Positions 12,066 to 23,694 of a stretch of 64,000 nucleotides of DNA are shown one piece after another; positions within the stretch are counted from its first letter, which is position 1, and each line of letters begins with the position of its first letter. The stretch comes from Conus ventricosus (Eukaryota; Mollusca; Gastropoda; Neogastropoda; Conidae), in contig CM031628.1 in NCBI GenBank assembly GCA_018398815.1, positions 13,232,894 through 13,296,893 on the forward strand. The letters are read 5' to 3'. Below the pieces are notes generated by a model. It was not told the origin of the DNA. It was given only the letters and a program-made list of their open reading frames with translations, and ran no database searches. Both the position numbers and the translations under genes were made by a program.

Positions 12066-12253
12066 TCGTAAGGGTAAAAATGGCACGCTGTTGAGGTCAT
12101 TCCAGGCGTCTTACAGTAGTACAACCCTTCCTTGTTCTTGTTTGCAGTAAATGTCACACTCATACTCCGCCCACTGTTTTCAGGAATATCTGTCTGGAAC
12201 TCCACTTTCTTTCTCTGACATGTGTACTTGCTTGCCCCGTCCTTCCGGAACAG
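12066..12253 (-). CDS. Ig-like domain exon (C-terminal half of the domain)
   Basis: On the minus strand one frame is open from 12,253 (just after an in-frame TGA) to a strong donor, TACGA/GTGAGTGG, at 12,066. The peptide contains YTCQRKKVEFQ, then SMSVTFTANKN, then EGLYYCKTPG. The SVTFTA...YYC pattern is typical of strands E and F of an Ig V- or C2-type domain. The true 5' boundary is unclear: either the tract GTGTGTGAGTGCAG near 12,273 with a frame problem, or a weaker AG inside the open stretch. The exon ends with two bases of a codon. Together with the transmembrane exon downstream it suggests a secreted or membrane Ig-superfamily protein. Copy B is cut off exactly at this exon's donor and therefore lacks it. 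Confidence 0.5.
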
Positions 12254-12411
12254 TCAAGGATCCGCTCTGCACTCACACACATCAACATGCATCACATTTC
12301 ATGATAACTCCTTTCATGTACAGTCACACGGGAGTGGTACACCAGAACTTAAAGCAGGACACATTTTCATAAATATCTCATGTGTGCAGACTAGTCAACG
12401 ACACCACCTTC

Positions 12412-12429
12412 AGACAGACAGACAGACAG

Positions 12430-12481
<52 letters not shown>
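12412..12481. repeat. (GACA)n/(GA)n microsatellite
   Basis: Four CAGA units run into about 22 GA dinucleotides. Purine-rich simple sequence. Confidence 0.95.
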
Positions 12482-12482
<1 letters not shown>

Positions 12483-13000
12483 AACAGAGACAGACAAACT
12501 GACAGACAGGCAGTCACAGTGTATATGTGTGTGTTAAATGGGAGCTTTTAGTCAGAACTGTCATGTCTTGTTGCCCAATGTCAACGTATCTCCACCTGTG
12601 CTGTGTAGCCAGATCCTGTGAGACACAACACACAAAGACATGTTCCTTGGACATCTCGTGATCCCACTTCCCACAGGCCTTACTCCCACACCACTCATTA
12701 TGGCTGCCTCAAACCAACCCACACCAAGGTTCACCTGCCACTGCCCCAGTGCTGACACTCCACAGGCAGCATTCAACATCAGTATGTCATGTGGTCACCC
12801 ATCAGAGGACACTTGCTGCCCACATGTCTGCTCAAAATGTTTCAGTCAGGATCCGAACAATGTGAAAATCGGAACAAATTGCAATTTTTAAGAATTTTCA
12901 AAACACATATATTTCAACAATGTATGTACGCATGTGAATCCGAAGACGCATGATTGTGCCACAAATTTTGGAAGTCACCATTCATTTTTTCAGAAAACTC
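12482..13000. other. Contig end, single-copy sequence shared with 55,386-55,600
   Basis: No confident exon. On the minus strand an acceptor-like TGTGTCTCACAG near 12,622 is followed by an open stretch containing GGDTLTLGNKT, which could be the first strand of an Ig domain, but it soon meets a stop. The part 12,716-12,930 is nearly identical to 55,386-55,600 in copy C, and the contig stops at 13,000. Confidence 0.4.
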
Positions 13001-14000
13001 NNNNNNNNNNNNNNNNNNNNNNNNNNNNNNNNNNNNNNNNNNNNNNNNNNNNNNNNNNNNNNNNNNNNNNNNNNNNNNNNNNNNNNNNNNNNNNNNNNNN
13101 NNNNNNNNNNNNNNNNNNNNNNNNNNNNNNNNNNNNNNNNNNNNNNNNNNNNNNNNNNNNNNNNNNNNNNNNNNNNNNNNNNNNNNNNNNNNNNNNNNNN
13201 NNNNNNNNNNNNNNNNNNNNNNNNNNNNNNNNNNNNNNNNNNNNNNNNNNNNNNNNNNNNNNNNNNNNNNNNNNNNNNNNNNNNNNNNNNNNNNNNNNNN
13301 NNNNNNNNNNNNNNNNNNNNNNNNNNNNNNNNNNNNNNNNNNNNNNNNNNNNNNNNNNNNNNNNNNNNNNNNNNNNNNNNNNNNNNNNNNNNNNNNNNNN
13401 NNNNNNNNNNNNNNNNNNNNNNNNNNNNNNNNNNNNNNNNNNNNNNNNNNNNNNNNNNNNNNNNNNNNNNNNNNNNNNNNNNNNNNNNNNNNNNNNNNNN
13501 NNNNNNNNNNNNNNNNNNNNNNNNNNNNNNNNNNNNNNNNNNNNNNNNNNNNNNNNNNNNNNNNNNNNNNNNNNNNNNNNNNNNNNNNNNNNNNNNNNNN
13601 NNNNNNNNNNNNNNNNNNNNNNNNNNNNNNNNNNNNNNNNNNNNNNNNNNNNNNNNNNNNNNNNNNNNNNNNNNNNNNNNNNNNNNNNNNNNNNNNNNNN
13701 NNNNNNNNNNNNNNNNNNNNNNNNNNNNNNNNNNNNNNNNNNNNNNNNNNNNNNNNNNNNNNNNNNNNNNNNNNNNNNNNNNNNNNNNNNNNNNNNNNNN
13801 NNNNNNNNNNNNNNNNNNNNNNNNNNNNNNNNNNNNNNNNNNNNNNNNNNNNNNNNNNNNNNNNNNNNNNNNNNNNNNNNNNNNNNNNNNNNNNNNNNNN
13901 NNNNNNNNNNNNNNNNNNNNNNNNNNNNNNNNNNNNNNNNNNNNNNNNNNNNNNNNNNNNNNNNNNNNNNNNNNNNNNNNNNNNNNNNNNNNNNNNNNNN
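13001..14000. other. Assembly gap of exactly 1,000 N
   Basis: Exactly 1,000 N residues, a placeholder size used by scaffolding software. Its true length is unknown. Any open frame reported across it is meaningless. Sequences left and right of it need not be adjacent in the genome. Confidence 1.
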
Positions 14001-15375
14001 CTTTTTGCTCGAAACATTTCAACCCATCTCAGCCAAACTCCTTCCTGTTGACCTTTCTCCACATCCTGTTTGTGCCCCTTGCCCACGTGACCCCAGGGAG
14101 CGGCTGCTCAGGCCCACGTTGTTTCTCACTGCCAGGCAGGAGGTGGTCAGTTTCTCTGGCCAGGTCTGACGCGGCCCCCTCTGCTGTGGAGTTCCCCTGT
14201 CTCAGAACCCTGCATGACCAGCCATAACAGTGACACAGTCAGACAGAGATAAGATAAGACAATGTTGCTTATAGCCCAGCGACCGCAAAGGGCCACATCA
14301 GGGCTGTCACCGTTAAAATCAACTCACAAGTCATTAAAAAAAAAACCCCAAAACCCACTTTTCACACATCTCTTTAAATGACATCTTCTAGAAATGCACC
14401 AGAAACTTCGTTAAAATCTTTCTTCCGTAAAATCTTAAATCAGATGAAAATGTTAACCTCTTTTCAAAAACCCAAAGATCACGTCATGCTGAACAGGATT
14501 TTCATGGACTCTGCTGTAAATGTTTGTGCCTCACATCATAAAATTTCCCCAAAACACTCTAAAGAATGAAGGTGGCTTCTTAAAGAGAAAAAACATGGAG
14601 GAAAAAGATCATCCACATCGGGGGTACCACGCGCCAGATGGCCTCAACATTAAAGACTAGATCAAATCCAGTTATCCCTACCCCCCCCCCCTCCCATTTT
14701 TCTATTTGCTCCCCTTTTCCTCCCCCCTCCTATCTTCACCATCCCCTTCCCCTCACTATCTAGATTCTTTCTCACTCTTTTTCTAACTACCACCCCCCAC
14801 CCACCCCCCTGCAGTATATCCATACGTCATAATGTATTTGTCACTGAGATATTCCATCGACGTCATAATTTTTTTTTCCTGCGTGACAGTGACTTGTGTT
14901 GAAGCTGCACTGCTCTCTTTAGCTGCTTTGAAGGTTCTACGAACCGAAGTACCCAGTTCTTCTCTCCCAAGTGGGTTCAAGTGTTTTTTTAAGTGTTGAC
15001 ATGCACCTTTGTGCTCTGGTCGGTTTTTCCTGTAATTCATCATTAATTACTGCTTTAATCACCCATGTTAATCTGCAACAGATATGCACGAAATTGCTTA
15101 ACACATAAGTAAATTTTATGAAAATGCGACCATAATTCTGCAGTGGCAGTGCAAAACACGTGAACTTACAAATGTTGAAACTACATTCGCTGTTGTGAAC
15201 TGTGCATGGTTGCTTGCTAGGTCGGGAACTATGTAAGCAAACAATGGATTCAAGCCAACAGTTTTGTCAAAAACGGTTTTTAGTGATGAATAGCAACATT
15301 AAGAACTTTTCTACTAATTTCAAAAGACGAGATCGTCTACTTTATCGGAAAGTGATCCCAACATTTCTCATCACT
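14001..15375. other. Intergenic or intronic sequence, no gene recognised
   Basis: Contains a GATAAGATAAGACAA motif at about 14,249-14,263, reminiscent of 3' ends of invertebrate retroposons, followed by A-runs near 14,335-14,350. A C/T-rich tract covers 14,680-14,815. A minus-strand open frame of 86 codons (14,783-15,043) has no recognisable domain. The right part may belong to the 5' region of the L1-type remnant that follows. Confidence 0.35.
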
Positions 15376-16190
15376 GCACACCAAAGAAAAAGAACCACGC
15401 TGAACTGAAACTGCAAGAGGAAAGCGACATGGATGTGCAGGAAACGTTCAATGCCATCAGCACAAAACTTGAAGAGCTAACTAAAACAGAAGAAATCATT
15501 AGCGAGAAAATTGCAAACCTGCAATGAAGGAAGACATATCGGCTGTGAAATCGGAAAGGTGACTGATGACGAAGACTTTTTCTGAAAAGATCGAAAAACT
15601 TGAGAGCAAACTTTTTTGTTTGTGAAACAAAAATGACAAGCTGCAAACAAGAGGTAAATGCCCTAAAAAGAGAAGGTGAAATACTGAAAGATGAGCTGAG
15701 ACTCAGGAAAATAATGTGCAAACCGTGCAGAAAGCGAGCAACGATCTAGAGCAATACACAAGAAGATGGAAGATTTGTCTCTATCATGTCCCAGAAGCAA
15801 CAGGAAAGACTGCGGAAGACTGCATTATAAAACGTGTCAATATTTTCAATCAGAAAGTGCAAGTGCCGACCATGGAGAATGATATCTAAATCGCCCATCG
15901 GACGGCCAGCCAAGCAGCTCCAGACCCACACCCCAATCTCGTGAGGTTTTTCAACAGAAGAAAAAGAGACAAAATCCTAGCAATTGTCGAAACCTAAAAC
16001 ATAAAGAGGACTGTGATCAGAGAGGACTTGACCGCGGCAAATTATAAATTTATCGTGATGCTACGCAACATTCTGCATGTTTCCAGTATGTGGACATTCA
16101 ATGGTACGAAAATTTGTAAACTGAAAAACGGACAAACACTGAAATTAGACACACATACCAACGTCGATGGCTTTTCACCGGGGGATGGTG
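15376..16190 (+). pseudogene. Degenerate L1-type LINE ORF1 (RNA-binding protein) remnant
   Basis: Successive frames on the plus strand spell out the layout of an L1 ORF1 protein. First come heptad-like coiled-coil stretches (FNAISTKLEELTKTEEIISE near 15,450; IEKLESKLF near 15,590). Then comes an RRM-like segment with LYHVPEATGKTAEDCIIKRV near 15,780, an IAHRT-type motif near 15,890 and LVRFFNRRKRDKIL near 15,940. Last is a C-terminal segment (IREDLTAANYKF; MWTFNGTKICKLKNG) to about 16,165. At least six frameshifts or stops separate these pieces, so it is dead. In intact L1 elements this protein trimerises and coats the element RNA. The matching ORF2 is not present here; the LINE inserted downstream is a different family in the opposite orientation. 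Confidence 0.75.
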
Positions 16191-16225
16191 GGACAAATAC
16201 CAGTGAAGAAATGGATCACGGTGTT

Positions 16226-16420
16226 GTAAAAGCAGAGTGAGGAATGTGGGACATTGGTCATCCAATGCATAGATGTTATTACATTGATCTGTAAAAGCAG
16301 AGTGAGGAATGTGGGACATTGGTCATCAAATGCATAGATGTTATTACATTGATCTGTAAAAGCAGAGTGAGGAATGTGGGACATTGGTCATCAAATGCAT
16401 AGATGCTATTACATTGATCC
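16226..16420. repeat. 65-bp tandem repeat, 3 units
   Basis: Three head-to-tail copies start at 16,226, 16,291 and 16,356, each beginning GTAAAAGCAGAGTGAGGAAT and ending TTACATTGATC. They differ at only a few positions. They lie directly downstream of the ORF1 remnant and may be 3' UTR repeats of that element. Confidence 0.95.
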
Positions 16421-16434
16421 TAGACTTCTCCTGT

Positions 16435-19029
16435 ATGCAAGTGGTATCATCATTCATCATTCTCTTGCCATGATGGGCGTTAGAGGAGAGATGAGAGACA
16501 CTCTCGAAGCCAGGCACCGCCATCGGCCCTGTCCTCTGCCTGTCGCATCAGCGTAGGGCCATCCATCCTGGTCCATTCTTTGATGTTGTCCATCCAGCAT
16601 TTGGCTTGTCGTCCCTTCGTCTGCTGCCTTCCAGCGTCCCCTGGATGACTGTTTTGGGCAGTGAATTGTGGCGTATGGCATCCCCGAACCACGACAGCTT
16701 CCCTCTTCTTGACTGTTGCCAAGAGGGTTCTTGGGGGCCTGCAAGTGATGTTATTTGGCTCCTCACAAGGTCGTTTGTCTTCCGGTCTTCCCAAGAGATC
16801 CGAGCAAGCGCCTGAAGCATTTAGTTTCAAACGTCTGGATTCTCTTGGTGGTCTCTGCTGTCATGGTCCAGCTTTCGCAGCCATACAGCAGGATGGACAG
16901 CACCAGGGACTTGTACAGCTTCATTTTTGTAGGAAAGCTGATCTCCCTGCTCTTCCAGATCTTGTTTAGCTTTGCCATTGCTGCTGTTGCGATCGCTAGT
17001 CTGGTCTTGATTTCTGTTGTAGAGCGACCGTCTTTGGTGAGAGTGGCGCCAAGGTATTTGAAAGCGCCCACTTCTTCAAGCTGTTGTCCGTTCATGTAGA
17101 TTTCAGCATGGGTGTTGGTTGTGCTGTTGACCAGGACTTTGCTTTTTTCTGTGCTCACTTCCATTCCATATGCACCTCCCCTTTCTTCCAGTCTCTTTGT
17201 CAGGTCTTGTAGTTCTTCGTTGCTGCCTCCCATCAGGTCAATGTCATCTGCGAACCTCAGATTATTGATGATTCTTCCTCCGATGGAGACAGTGGAGTGG
17301 AAGTCATGGAGGGTTTCACGCATGATGTTTTCCAGGAAGAGATTTGAACAGTACGGGAGATAGCAGGCACCCTTTGAGGGGACTCCAACTGTGGTCTTGA
17401 AGTAGTCCCCTATCTGGTTGTTGAGGAGGACTGCGCTGCTGGCGGTGTTATACAGTGCCTGGATGGTTTGGACGAGACCCTCCTCTATGCCAAACTTTCT
17501 GAGGCACTGCCACAGACCCTTGTGCCACACCCTGTCAAACGCTTTCCTAAAGTCAATGAAGTTGTGGAACAGGTCTCTCTGATGTTGCAGATGTTTCTCC
17601 ATCAGTATCCGGCAGGTGAAGATCTGTTCTACTGTGCTTCTGCCTGCCCTGAATCCAGCTTGTTCTTCCGCCAGGTGTTCTTCGCCTCTTTCTTCAGTCG
17701 ATTCAAGATGACTCTGAGCATGATTTTACTGGTGTGGCTAATGAGACTTATTGTTCTGTAGTTCTGGGATTGGCGTTTGATTTCCCTTTTGGGCAGGGGG
17801 ATGATGAGTGATTGAGTCCATTCTGTGGGCCACTGTTTTGTCTCCCAGATCTTCTGACAAATCGATGTTACTAGAGTGACCAATTCCTTCCCTCCATGTT
17901 TGAGCAGCTCCGCTGGAATATTGTCTGCTCCAGGTGATTTCCCTGCCCGGGAAAGGGTGCCGATGGCTTCTTCCACTTCTTCTCTCATCACTGGTAGTGG
18001 TGAGGATTCCCTTGATGGTGTTGAGTCCCCCTCAAACAGACTGTCGTCTGGCTGTATAGGGTAGTTGTAAAGTTCTTGGCAGTACTGTGTCCATCTGTTC
18101 AAAACAGCGGAGCTTTCTGTCAGCAGCTCGCCTGAGGTATCCTCGATGATCGACGATCTGTTTTGCTGCGTCTTGGTGAGGTTTTCAGTGTGGTGAAGGC
18201 ATGTTTGCTGTTTCCCTTTTCCATGCCTTTCTCTATGTTCTCGCACTGATTATTGATCCATTGTTCTTTGGCTTCAATCATTTCCTTCTTTACAAGGTTG
18301 TTGGTTTTTCGATACTGTGCGGCTTGTTCAGGGCTGGAATTTTTCGTATTCTTCAGTGATCTTCTTTTGTGCAGAGGTCAAGGATGTCGTTTGAGATCCA
18401 TGCTTGGTGTTTCTTCCTCTGTCGACCAAGTACCTCCTCTGCTGTTTCGCAGGGCTGCCTCATTGAAGCTGTTTGTGAGGTCGTTGATGTCATTGTCCAG
18501 GAGGTTGAGTGCCGCGAACCGCCCCCCGAGCTGTGCCTGGAATGCCCCTTCTATCTCTGGGTCTTTTAACTTCTCCAGGTCAAACTTGATGCGTGGCTGC
18601 GCAGCTTGGTACTTTTTCTTCAATTTGATTTTTCATTGTGAGCAGCACGTGATCGTGGTCGCTGCCTATATCAGCTCCGGGGTATGTCCCCGTCTTTGCT
18701 TTATTGATGCTTGATTTGAAGCGCGCGGAGTGAGGACAAAGTCGATCTGGTTGTGAGTCATTCCGTTCGGCGCATGCCAGGTTGTTCTTCTTGACAGTTT
18801 GTGGGGGTAAAGGGTGTTGGCAATGGTGAGCCGTTGGGTGCAGGCAAAAATCCAGAAGGCGAAGTCCCTGTCGTTAGTTTCCCCTGTACCGTATTGACCC
18901 ACTGTTCCCGCCCAGTCTTTGTAGGCATCTGGGCCGACTTTGGCGTTGAAGTCCCCCTGAACTATGTTGATGTCTTTCTTGGGGCTTTTCTGATGGTGTC
19001 TTCTACTTTCTCGTAGATGCAAGTGGTAT
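16435..19029 (-). mobile_element. 5'-truncated non-LTR retrotransposon (RTE-like) with a 13-bp TSD
   Basis: The sequence ATGCAAGTGGTAT occurs at 16,435-16,447 and again at 19,017-19,029 and brackets a minus-strand LINE body (16,448-19,016). The body starts inside the endonuclease domain, so the 5' end is missing, as in most LINE insertions. It ends with a short ATGATGAATGATG-type 3' tail, as in RTE-group elements, not a long poly-A. The insertion lies 14 bp beyond the 65-bp repeat of the older L1-type remnant and so is younger than it. The clade assignment is inferred from the tail and the general protein pattern. Confidence 0.85.
16448..19016 (-). pseudogene. LINE ORF2: APE endonuclease and reverse transcriptase, broken
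   Basis: Minus-strand frames in order are as follows. Endonuclease: INIVQGDFNAKVG near 18,950, TWHAPNG and QIDFVL near 18,750, the catalytic SDHDH region near 18,655. Linker: about 18,640-18,250. Reverse transcriptase: GADNIPAELLKHGGKELVTL near 17,900, FIDFRKAFDRVWHKGLW near 17,540, the polymerase-site motif LRFADDIDLMGG near 17,245 and YLGATLTKDG near 17,055. C-terminal: a CWMDNIKEWT region near 16,580. Breaks include frameshifts near 18,690, 18,390, 18,250, 17,685 and 16,770. Two compensating indels at about 17,350-17,385 scramble the RQG motif. The protein once nicked target DNA and copied the element RNA in place. Numerous indels make it inactive, though most codons are well preserved, so it is not very old. 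Confidence 0.9.
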
Positions 19030-19252
19030 TCTGTGATAATTCATGAACTTCTTTTTTCCTTTCTCCAATTCCGTAACCTGTCTAAAAGCCTATACCTCCC
19101 CCTATCTACTTATTTATGACTTACCACTCCTCCTGCTACCCCTTCCCTCCATATATTTTTTTCTTTTCCTTTTCCTATTGGAATCTTTCAATGATGATGA
19201 TGATTGTTGTTGTTATTTTTGCTATCATAATCTTTTTAGTTATTGCCATGTT

Positions 19253-20111
19253 TTTGTTTGTTTGTTGATGTTGTTGTTGTTTTTTTTGTTTGTCCCAACT
19301 TCTGCGCCACCTCAGAGGCAGTGCACCCACGCCGCTCATTCCGACACCCCGTCCACAGCCATAGCCCGGCTGGCCCTGCGCAGCCCGGGCACCGGCAATC
19401 CACAGGGAGCAGTCAATGTCAAGTCAAGAGGCAATCCACTGGAGGAGACACTGCACTGCTGCTGAGTCACTTCGGTGGTTTTCAGTGGTGCCCGTTCTGA
19501 TCTAACATACGCAGGACACCACCTACTGAGCCCCCTACTGACGACAATAATTGCTTAGTCGCGGAGCCGGCGTGAGCAAGCTCTCCCTCCGGAGGGCGCC
19601 ACCACATCCGTCCAACGACAGCCCCATGGACTCGCTGATACCGGTGACCCGATGTAACCAAACCAAGACCATAGACGTGGAGAGGAACATCGAAAACTGA
19701 GGTCACCATGAGAGCAGGGCATGAGAGCCACAGAATTTGAGACTTTTTTTTATGCTGATGGATGAGAATGAGGATGATTAAGACGATGCTACGGATTTCC
19801 ATTTCGGTCTGAGACTACATGACAGGGCTGTACTCTACGCCTCTTTCATATATATCCCAGCGTCAACCAGGCCGAGAGATACAGGCACCTGCAGTGTTGG
19901 TCAGGAAATTTGAGCAACACTCTCAGAAATGCATCCATTAAGTGGATGAAACGCGACTGTGTGGTCCCAGTCTTCCCAAGTGAGTCCGCAGCAAACTCAA
20001 CTCTGGGTAGGAGCGGTCGGGGCAGAAAAAACCCACATGACTCTGATGGGATTCAAACCACGACTCCCAGCGGGAGTCCGCAACGCTAAACCATTTTGCC
20101 ACGGCGGCTGG
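19253..20111 (-). mobile_element. Long (~860-bp) tRNA-headed SINE with a 16-bp TSD
   Basis: The perfect direct repeat TAGTTATTGCCATGTT at 19,237-19,252 and 20,112-20,127 flanks the element. On the minus strand it starts CCAGCCGCCGTGGCAAAATG, a tRNA-like head with an A-box-like TGGCAAAATGG and a B-box-like GGTTTGAATCC (one change from consensus). It ends in an AAC/A-rich tail at 19,253-19,300. The body matches the plus-strand copy at 27,181-28,046 along its whole length, in inverted orientation. No coding frame is conserved. It would be transcribed by RNA polymerase III and mobilised by LINE machinery. At about 860 bp it is very long for a SINE. Confidence 0.88.
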
Positions 20112-20127
20112 TAGTTATTGCCATGTT

Positions 20128-21788
20128 GCTGTTACTACGATTACAAACAATTTGTTTTGCTTTTGTGGATTTGTTCATTTATATATCTTTGGCCATTATT
20201 TGCGATGCTTCAGTTCAGAAGGAAACCATCATTAGGTGATTAACTTCAAGTGAAAAAAAGGGGAAATAACCTGGAAGCGGTCAGCTAAAGTCAATAAGTG
20301 TGAACACCTACACCATCTGGATTTTCAACAGTCAAACTTGATATGTGGAATGTCCTCTGCGATTATGATCACAAAATTTACAAAATGTGAACCAGTTCCG
20401 TCAGTACTGAAACATTTTATTATTTGACTGTATTCCAGTTACCCTCAAATGATCATCGGGAGCCCGGTGACAAACGAAAGGCGATTGACGAATATTCTTC
20501 TTCTTTTGTTAAGTGCCCACCTTCATCATCATCAAGCTGAAGATTCTGACATACAAAAGAGGGTTTCAGATTTAACAGTTGAAATACTGCCTGGATCACC
20601 AGCTTCTAGTGGGCTGGGACAGAAAAAAAGGGGGTCTGGGGCCACCACCATTTTTCTCACCTCTACGGGGAACGTTTCAAGAAACTATGTTGATTGGCCA
20701 CTTTTGCACTGTGCGCCACACATTACTACGCCCATAACGGAGCCATTTTCATTTTCCAAAACCCGGGTTTTGTTGCATAGATCGCTTGAAGTGTGTTTCA
20801 TTCGCTGGATGACCACCTGCAAGCCATGGATGAACTGTAGATTTTGTCTCTGAAAAGCTGAATGACATTCAGTTGTCCATGTGTTCACGCATGGCCGAAT
20901 CACGTGATCTTGTGGTCCAGTCATAGACTCTTGTTGGAATTCAGCAGAGAAGAGTTCTAAAACGGAAGTTGTTCATCGGTTCAGAACATTCTAAAAATTT
21001 CTAGGAAACACGTTTTCATCGCCTTCCATCGAGAAGGATCAGACGAAAGTGCGTTTGCATGATATGCGCTGCTCGGAGTTGCAATGCGTACAGAGACAAT
21101 CATTGCATCGCGGTAAATTTTGGTATGTTTTAGTGACACACTGGACTGAATTCCAGTGCATCAGACAGGACTTTTATGCGTCAGAGACGCACATCTGTGC
21201 GTACGAATTACCACTGGTCTAGCCCAAGCCATCCATCTCCTTCAAGGCCCTCCACACTCAGCCCTCCAGAAGGGGTTGATTTCAGTGCAGGGCCCGAAGA
21301 TGCGACTATATTCGTCCCCAGAGAACATTTAGGTGAGAGCTTGTCTCTCCGCCTACCTTGGTCAATGGGAGGCCGTCAATTTGGCCAAGTGGGTTCTGTC
21401 AGTGTATAAGACCTCAGCTCAGCTCACCCCCTCCGATGTCTACCCAGAGTGGACCAATATTCCTTCAGATCCACTCAAGGCTTCAGTTTTCTGAGAAGTG
21501 GATTTCCTCACTCAGTGGTGTCTCTCTCTTGTCCTGGATTTGTTGCCATTCATTTCCTTGTTCCCCAAAAAGTGGAGGCCTGACATCGGCTTAACTCTTC
21601 TCACACCATGTAATGTAGTATAATTCTTCATATGCCTGTTCACCAACTATTTTCTCAACTGATAAGAATTTCGCCACCTGCATTACCTAAAAAATCATTG
21701 CAAAAAAATGTTCATTGGATTGCCAAAAAAATGTGTGGAGTGTGTACAAAATTAATGTAGATTATCTATCTGTCTAGCTATCTTATAT
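20128..21788. other. Single-copy sequence with one possible decayed coding stretch
   Basis: 20,128-21,150 shows nothing recognisable. On the plus strand 21,176-21,590 is open in overlapping frames that can be linked by one shift: PPEGVDFSAGPEDATIFVPR, then AKWVLSVYKTSAQLTPSDVY, then PEWTNIPSDP. The composition looks protein-like, but no family is recognised. It could be a decayed transposon or gene exon. Confidence 0.3.
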
Positions 21789-21958
<170 letters not shown>

Positions 21959-22164
21959 ATGTATGTATGAAACCGTGTTGTTGTGTTGATGGTGACAATG
22001 TTTCAGCTGTTGTAGATGGTAGTGATTATATGGTATATGAAGAAAATAAAGTCGAATGATGCCAAATGTACTGTTTTGTTTATGTGTTTGCTACATATAT
22101 GTTACCCAAACAATTTTCTGGGACCGGCTACACACAAAATGCAGTCCCTGCTGGACTTTCTGTC

Positions 22165-22705
22165 TGCTGGGGTCACACACTGGCTGGCTCCAGGGATATC
22201 TCTCCAGCAAGCGTGCGGGGGGGCGGGGGTGTGTGTGTGTGTGTGTGTGCAGGGAAGGGGGGTGCAGGGGCTGGCTCCAGGGATATCTCTCCAGCAAGCG
22301 TGCGGGGGGGGGGGGGGGGGTGCAGGGGCTGGCTCCAGGGATATCTCTCCAGCAAGCATGCGGGGGTGTGTGTGTGTGGTTGTGTGTGGTGTGTGTGTCA
22401 GGGGAGGGGGGTGCAGGGGCTGGCTCCAGGGATATCTCTCCAGCAAGCGTGCGGGGGGGGGGGGGGGGGGTGCATGCAGGGGCTGGCTCAGGGATATCTC
22501 TCCAGCAAGGTGCGGGGGAGGGGGGGGGGTGCAGGGGCTGGCTCCAGGGATATCTCTCAGCAAGCATGCGGGGGGGGGGGGGGGGGGTGCAGGGGAGGGG
22601 GGTGCAGGGGCTGGCTCCAGGGATATCTCTCCAGCAAGCGTGCAGGGGGGGGGGGGGGGGGGTTGCAGGGGCTGGCTCCAGGGATATCTCTCCAGCAAAG
22701 CGTGC

Positions 22706-22736
<31 letters not shown>

Positions 22737-22810
22737 GCAGGGGCTGGCTCCAGGGATATCTCTCCAGCAAGCGTGCAGGTGGAGGGGGGTGTAGGGGAGG
22801 GGGGTGGAGA
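22165..22810. repeat. G-rich minisatellite, 9 units with poly-G spacers
   Basis: Nine units share GGCTGGCTCCAGGGATATCT followed by CTCCAGCAAGCGTGC. Each is followed by a run of 9-29 G, sometimes mixed with GT repeats, and GTGCAGGG. Unit cores start near 22,181, 22,270, 22,328, 22,420, 22,481, 22,538, 22,611, 22,671 and 22,742. The core has partial dyad symmetry (GCTGG...GATATC...CCAGC). Frames of 240-277 codons on both strands are read-through of this array (Gly/Pro-rich) and are not genes. Confidence 0.93.
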
Positions 22811-23306
22811 GGAGGGGAGTGCAGGGGCCGGGGCCAGCGCTGCTCTTGAAAAGGTGGGTCTCTGGCATGCGCATTCCTGAAGAAGACCATGAATCACACG
22901 GAGGCCAAATCTGTCTGATCTGAGGTGATGTCAAGACCTTGGGTTCAATGCTTTCCAGACCATGTTTGAAAAGGTGATTTCAAGCAGGTTACACAGGAAC
23001 AGCTTTTTCCACCACTTCAAATACCTGCTGGTGCATATATATCATCCAATATTTGCTGATCACACAAGTCAACCTCGCCTATGTACTGTGTTTCCAGCTG
23101 AAACTGCTTTTGTTTTCCTCATGAAACTGAGGGCTCAATAAAAACGTTGTCCAGAACGCGTGATGACCATGGTTCATGTGTGTGTGTGTCATTCTTTTAA
23201 CGTCTTTCCACTAATCGTGATATCAGACAGTACATGGTTCAGTTACGGGGTGTGCCCAGACTGGAAACAACGTTGAACCCAACACCTCGCCGTTCATGGG
23301 GTGCTA
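22811..23306. other. Single-copy sequence, no feature seen
   Basis: No supported coding frame or repeat apart from a short GT run near 23,178. It abuts the left terminal repeat of the hAT-like element at 23,315. Confidence 0.4.
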
Positions 23307-23693
23307 GCTGCTGCCAGACCTGCCTACCTCATGTTTATGCTCATCAGTAATAACCACAGAGATTTTCAGTAATTTTGCATTTTCCTTCAGTAATTCCACG
23401 GACGCGTAATACACGGCATTTTTGAACAAATAATGTGTACAAAACTCCAACTACATTTTTAACATTTTAACAAAAAATATAAACAGTAAAAAAGGAACAA
23501 AAACAACAAAGCAGAATTAAAATACCTTGGGATGATGGCTGATGACAGACTCAGGACAGGAGTTTCAGGTCAATTCAAAGGTGATATACTTGACAGTTTG
23601 TAACTTACACAGCAGTCACCACAGATGACACCACTGATGAAGAACCTAATGTACAACCCCCCCCTCCCCCCCCCAAAAAAAAAAAACTACAAA

Positions 23694-23694
23694 A

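Noticed and set aside
12914..14227. Frames of 346-425 codons across the gap
   Set aside because: They consist of N residues; only a few real codons lie at each end.
22016..22897. Overlapping 240-277-codon frames on both strands (Gly-rich and Pro-rich)
   Set aside because: Product of the G-rich minisatellite; composition reflects G-runs, and the frames exist on both strands simultaneously.
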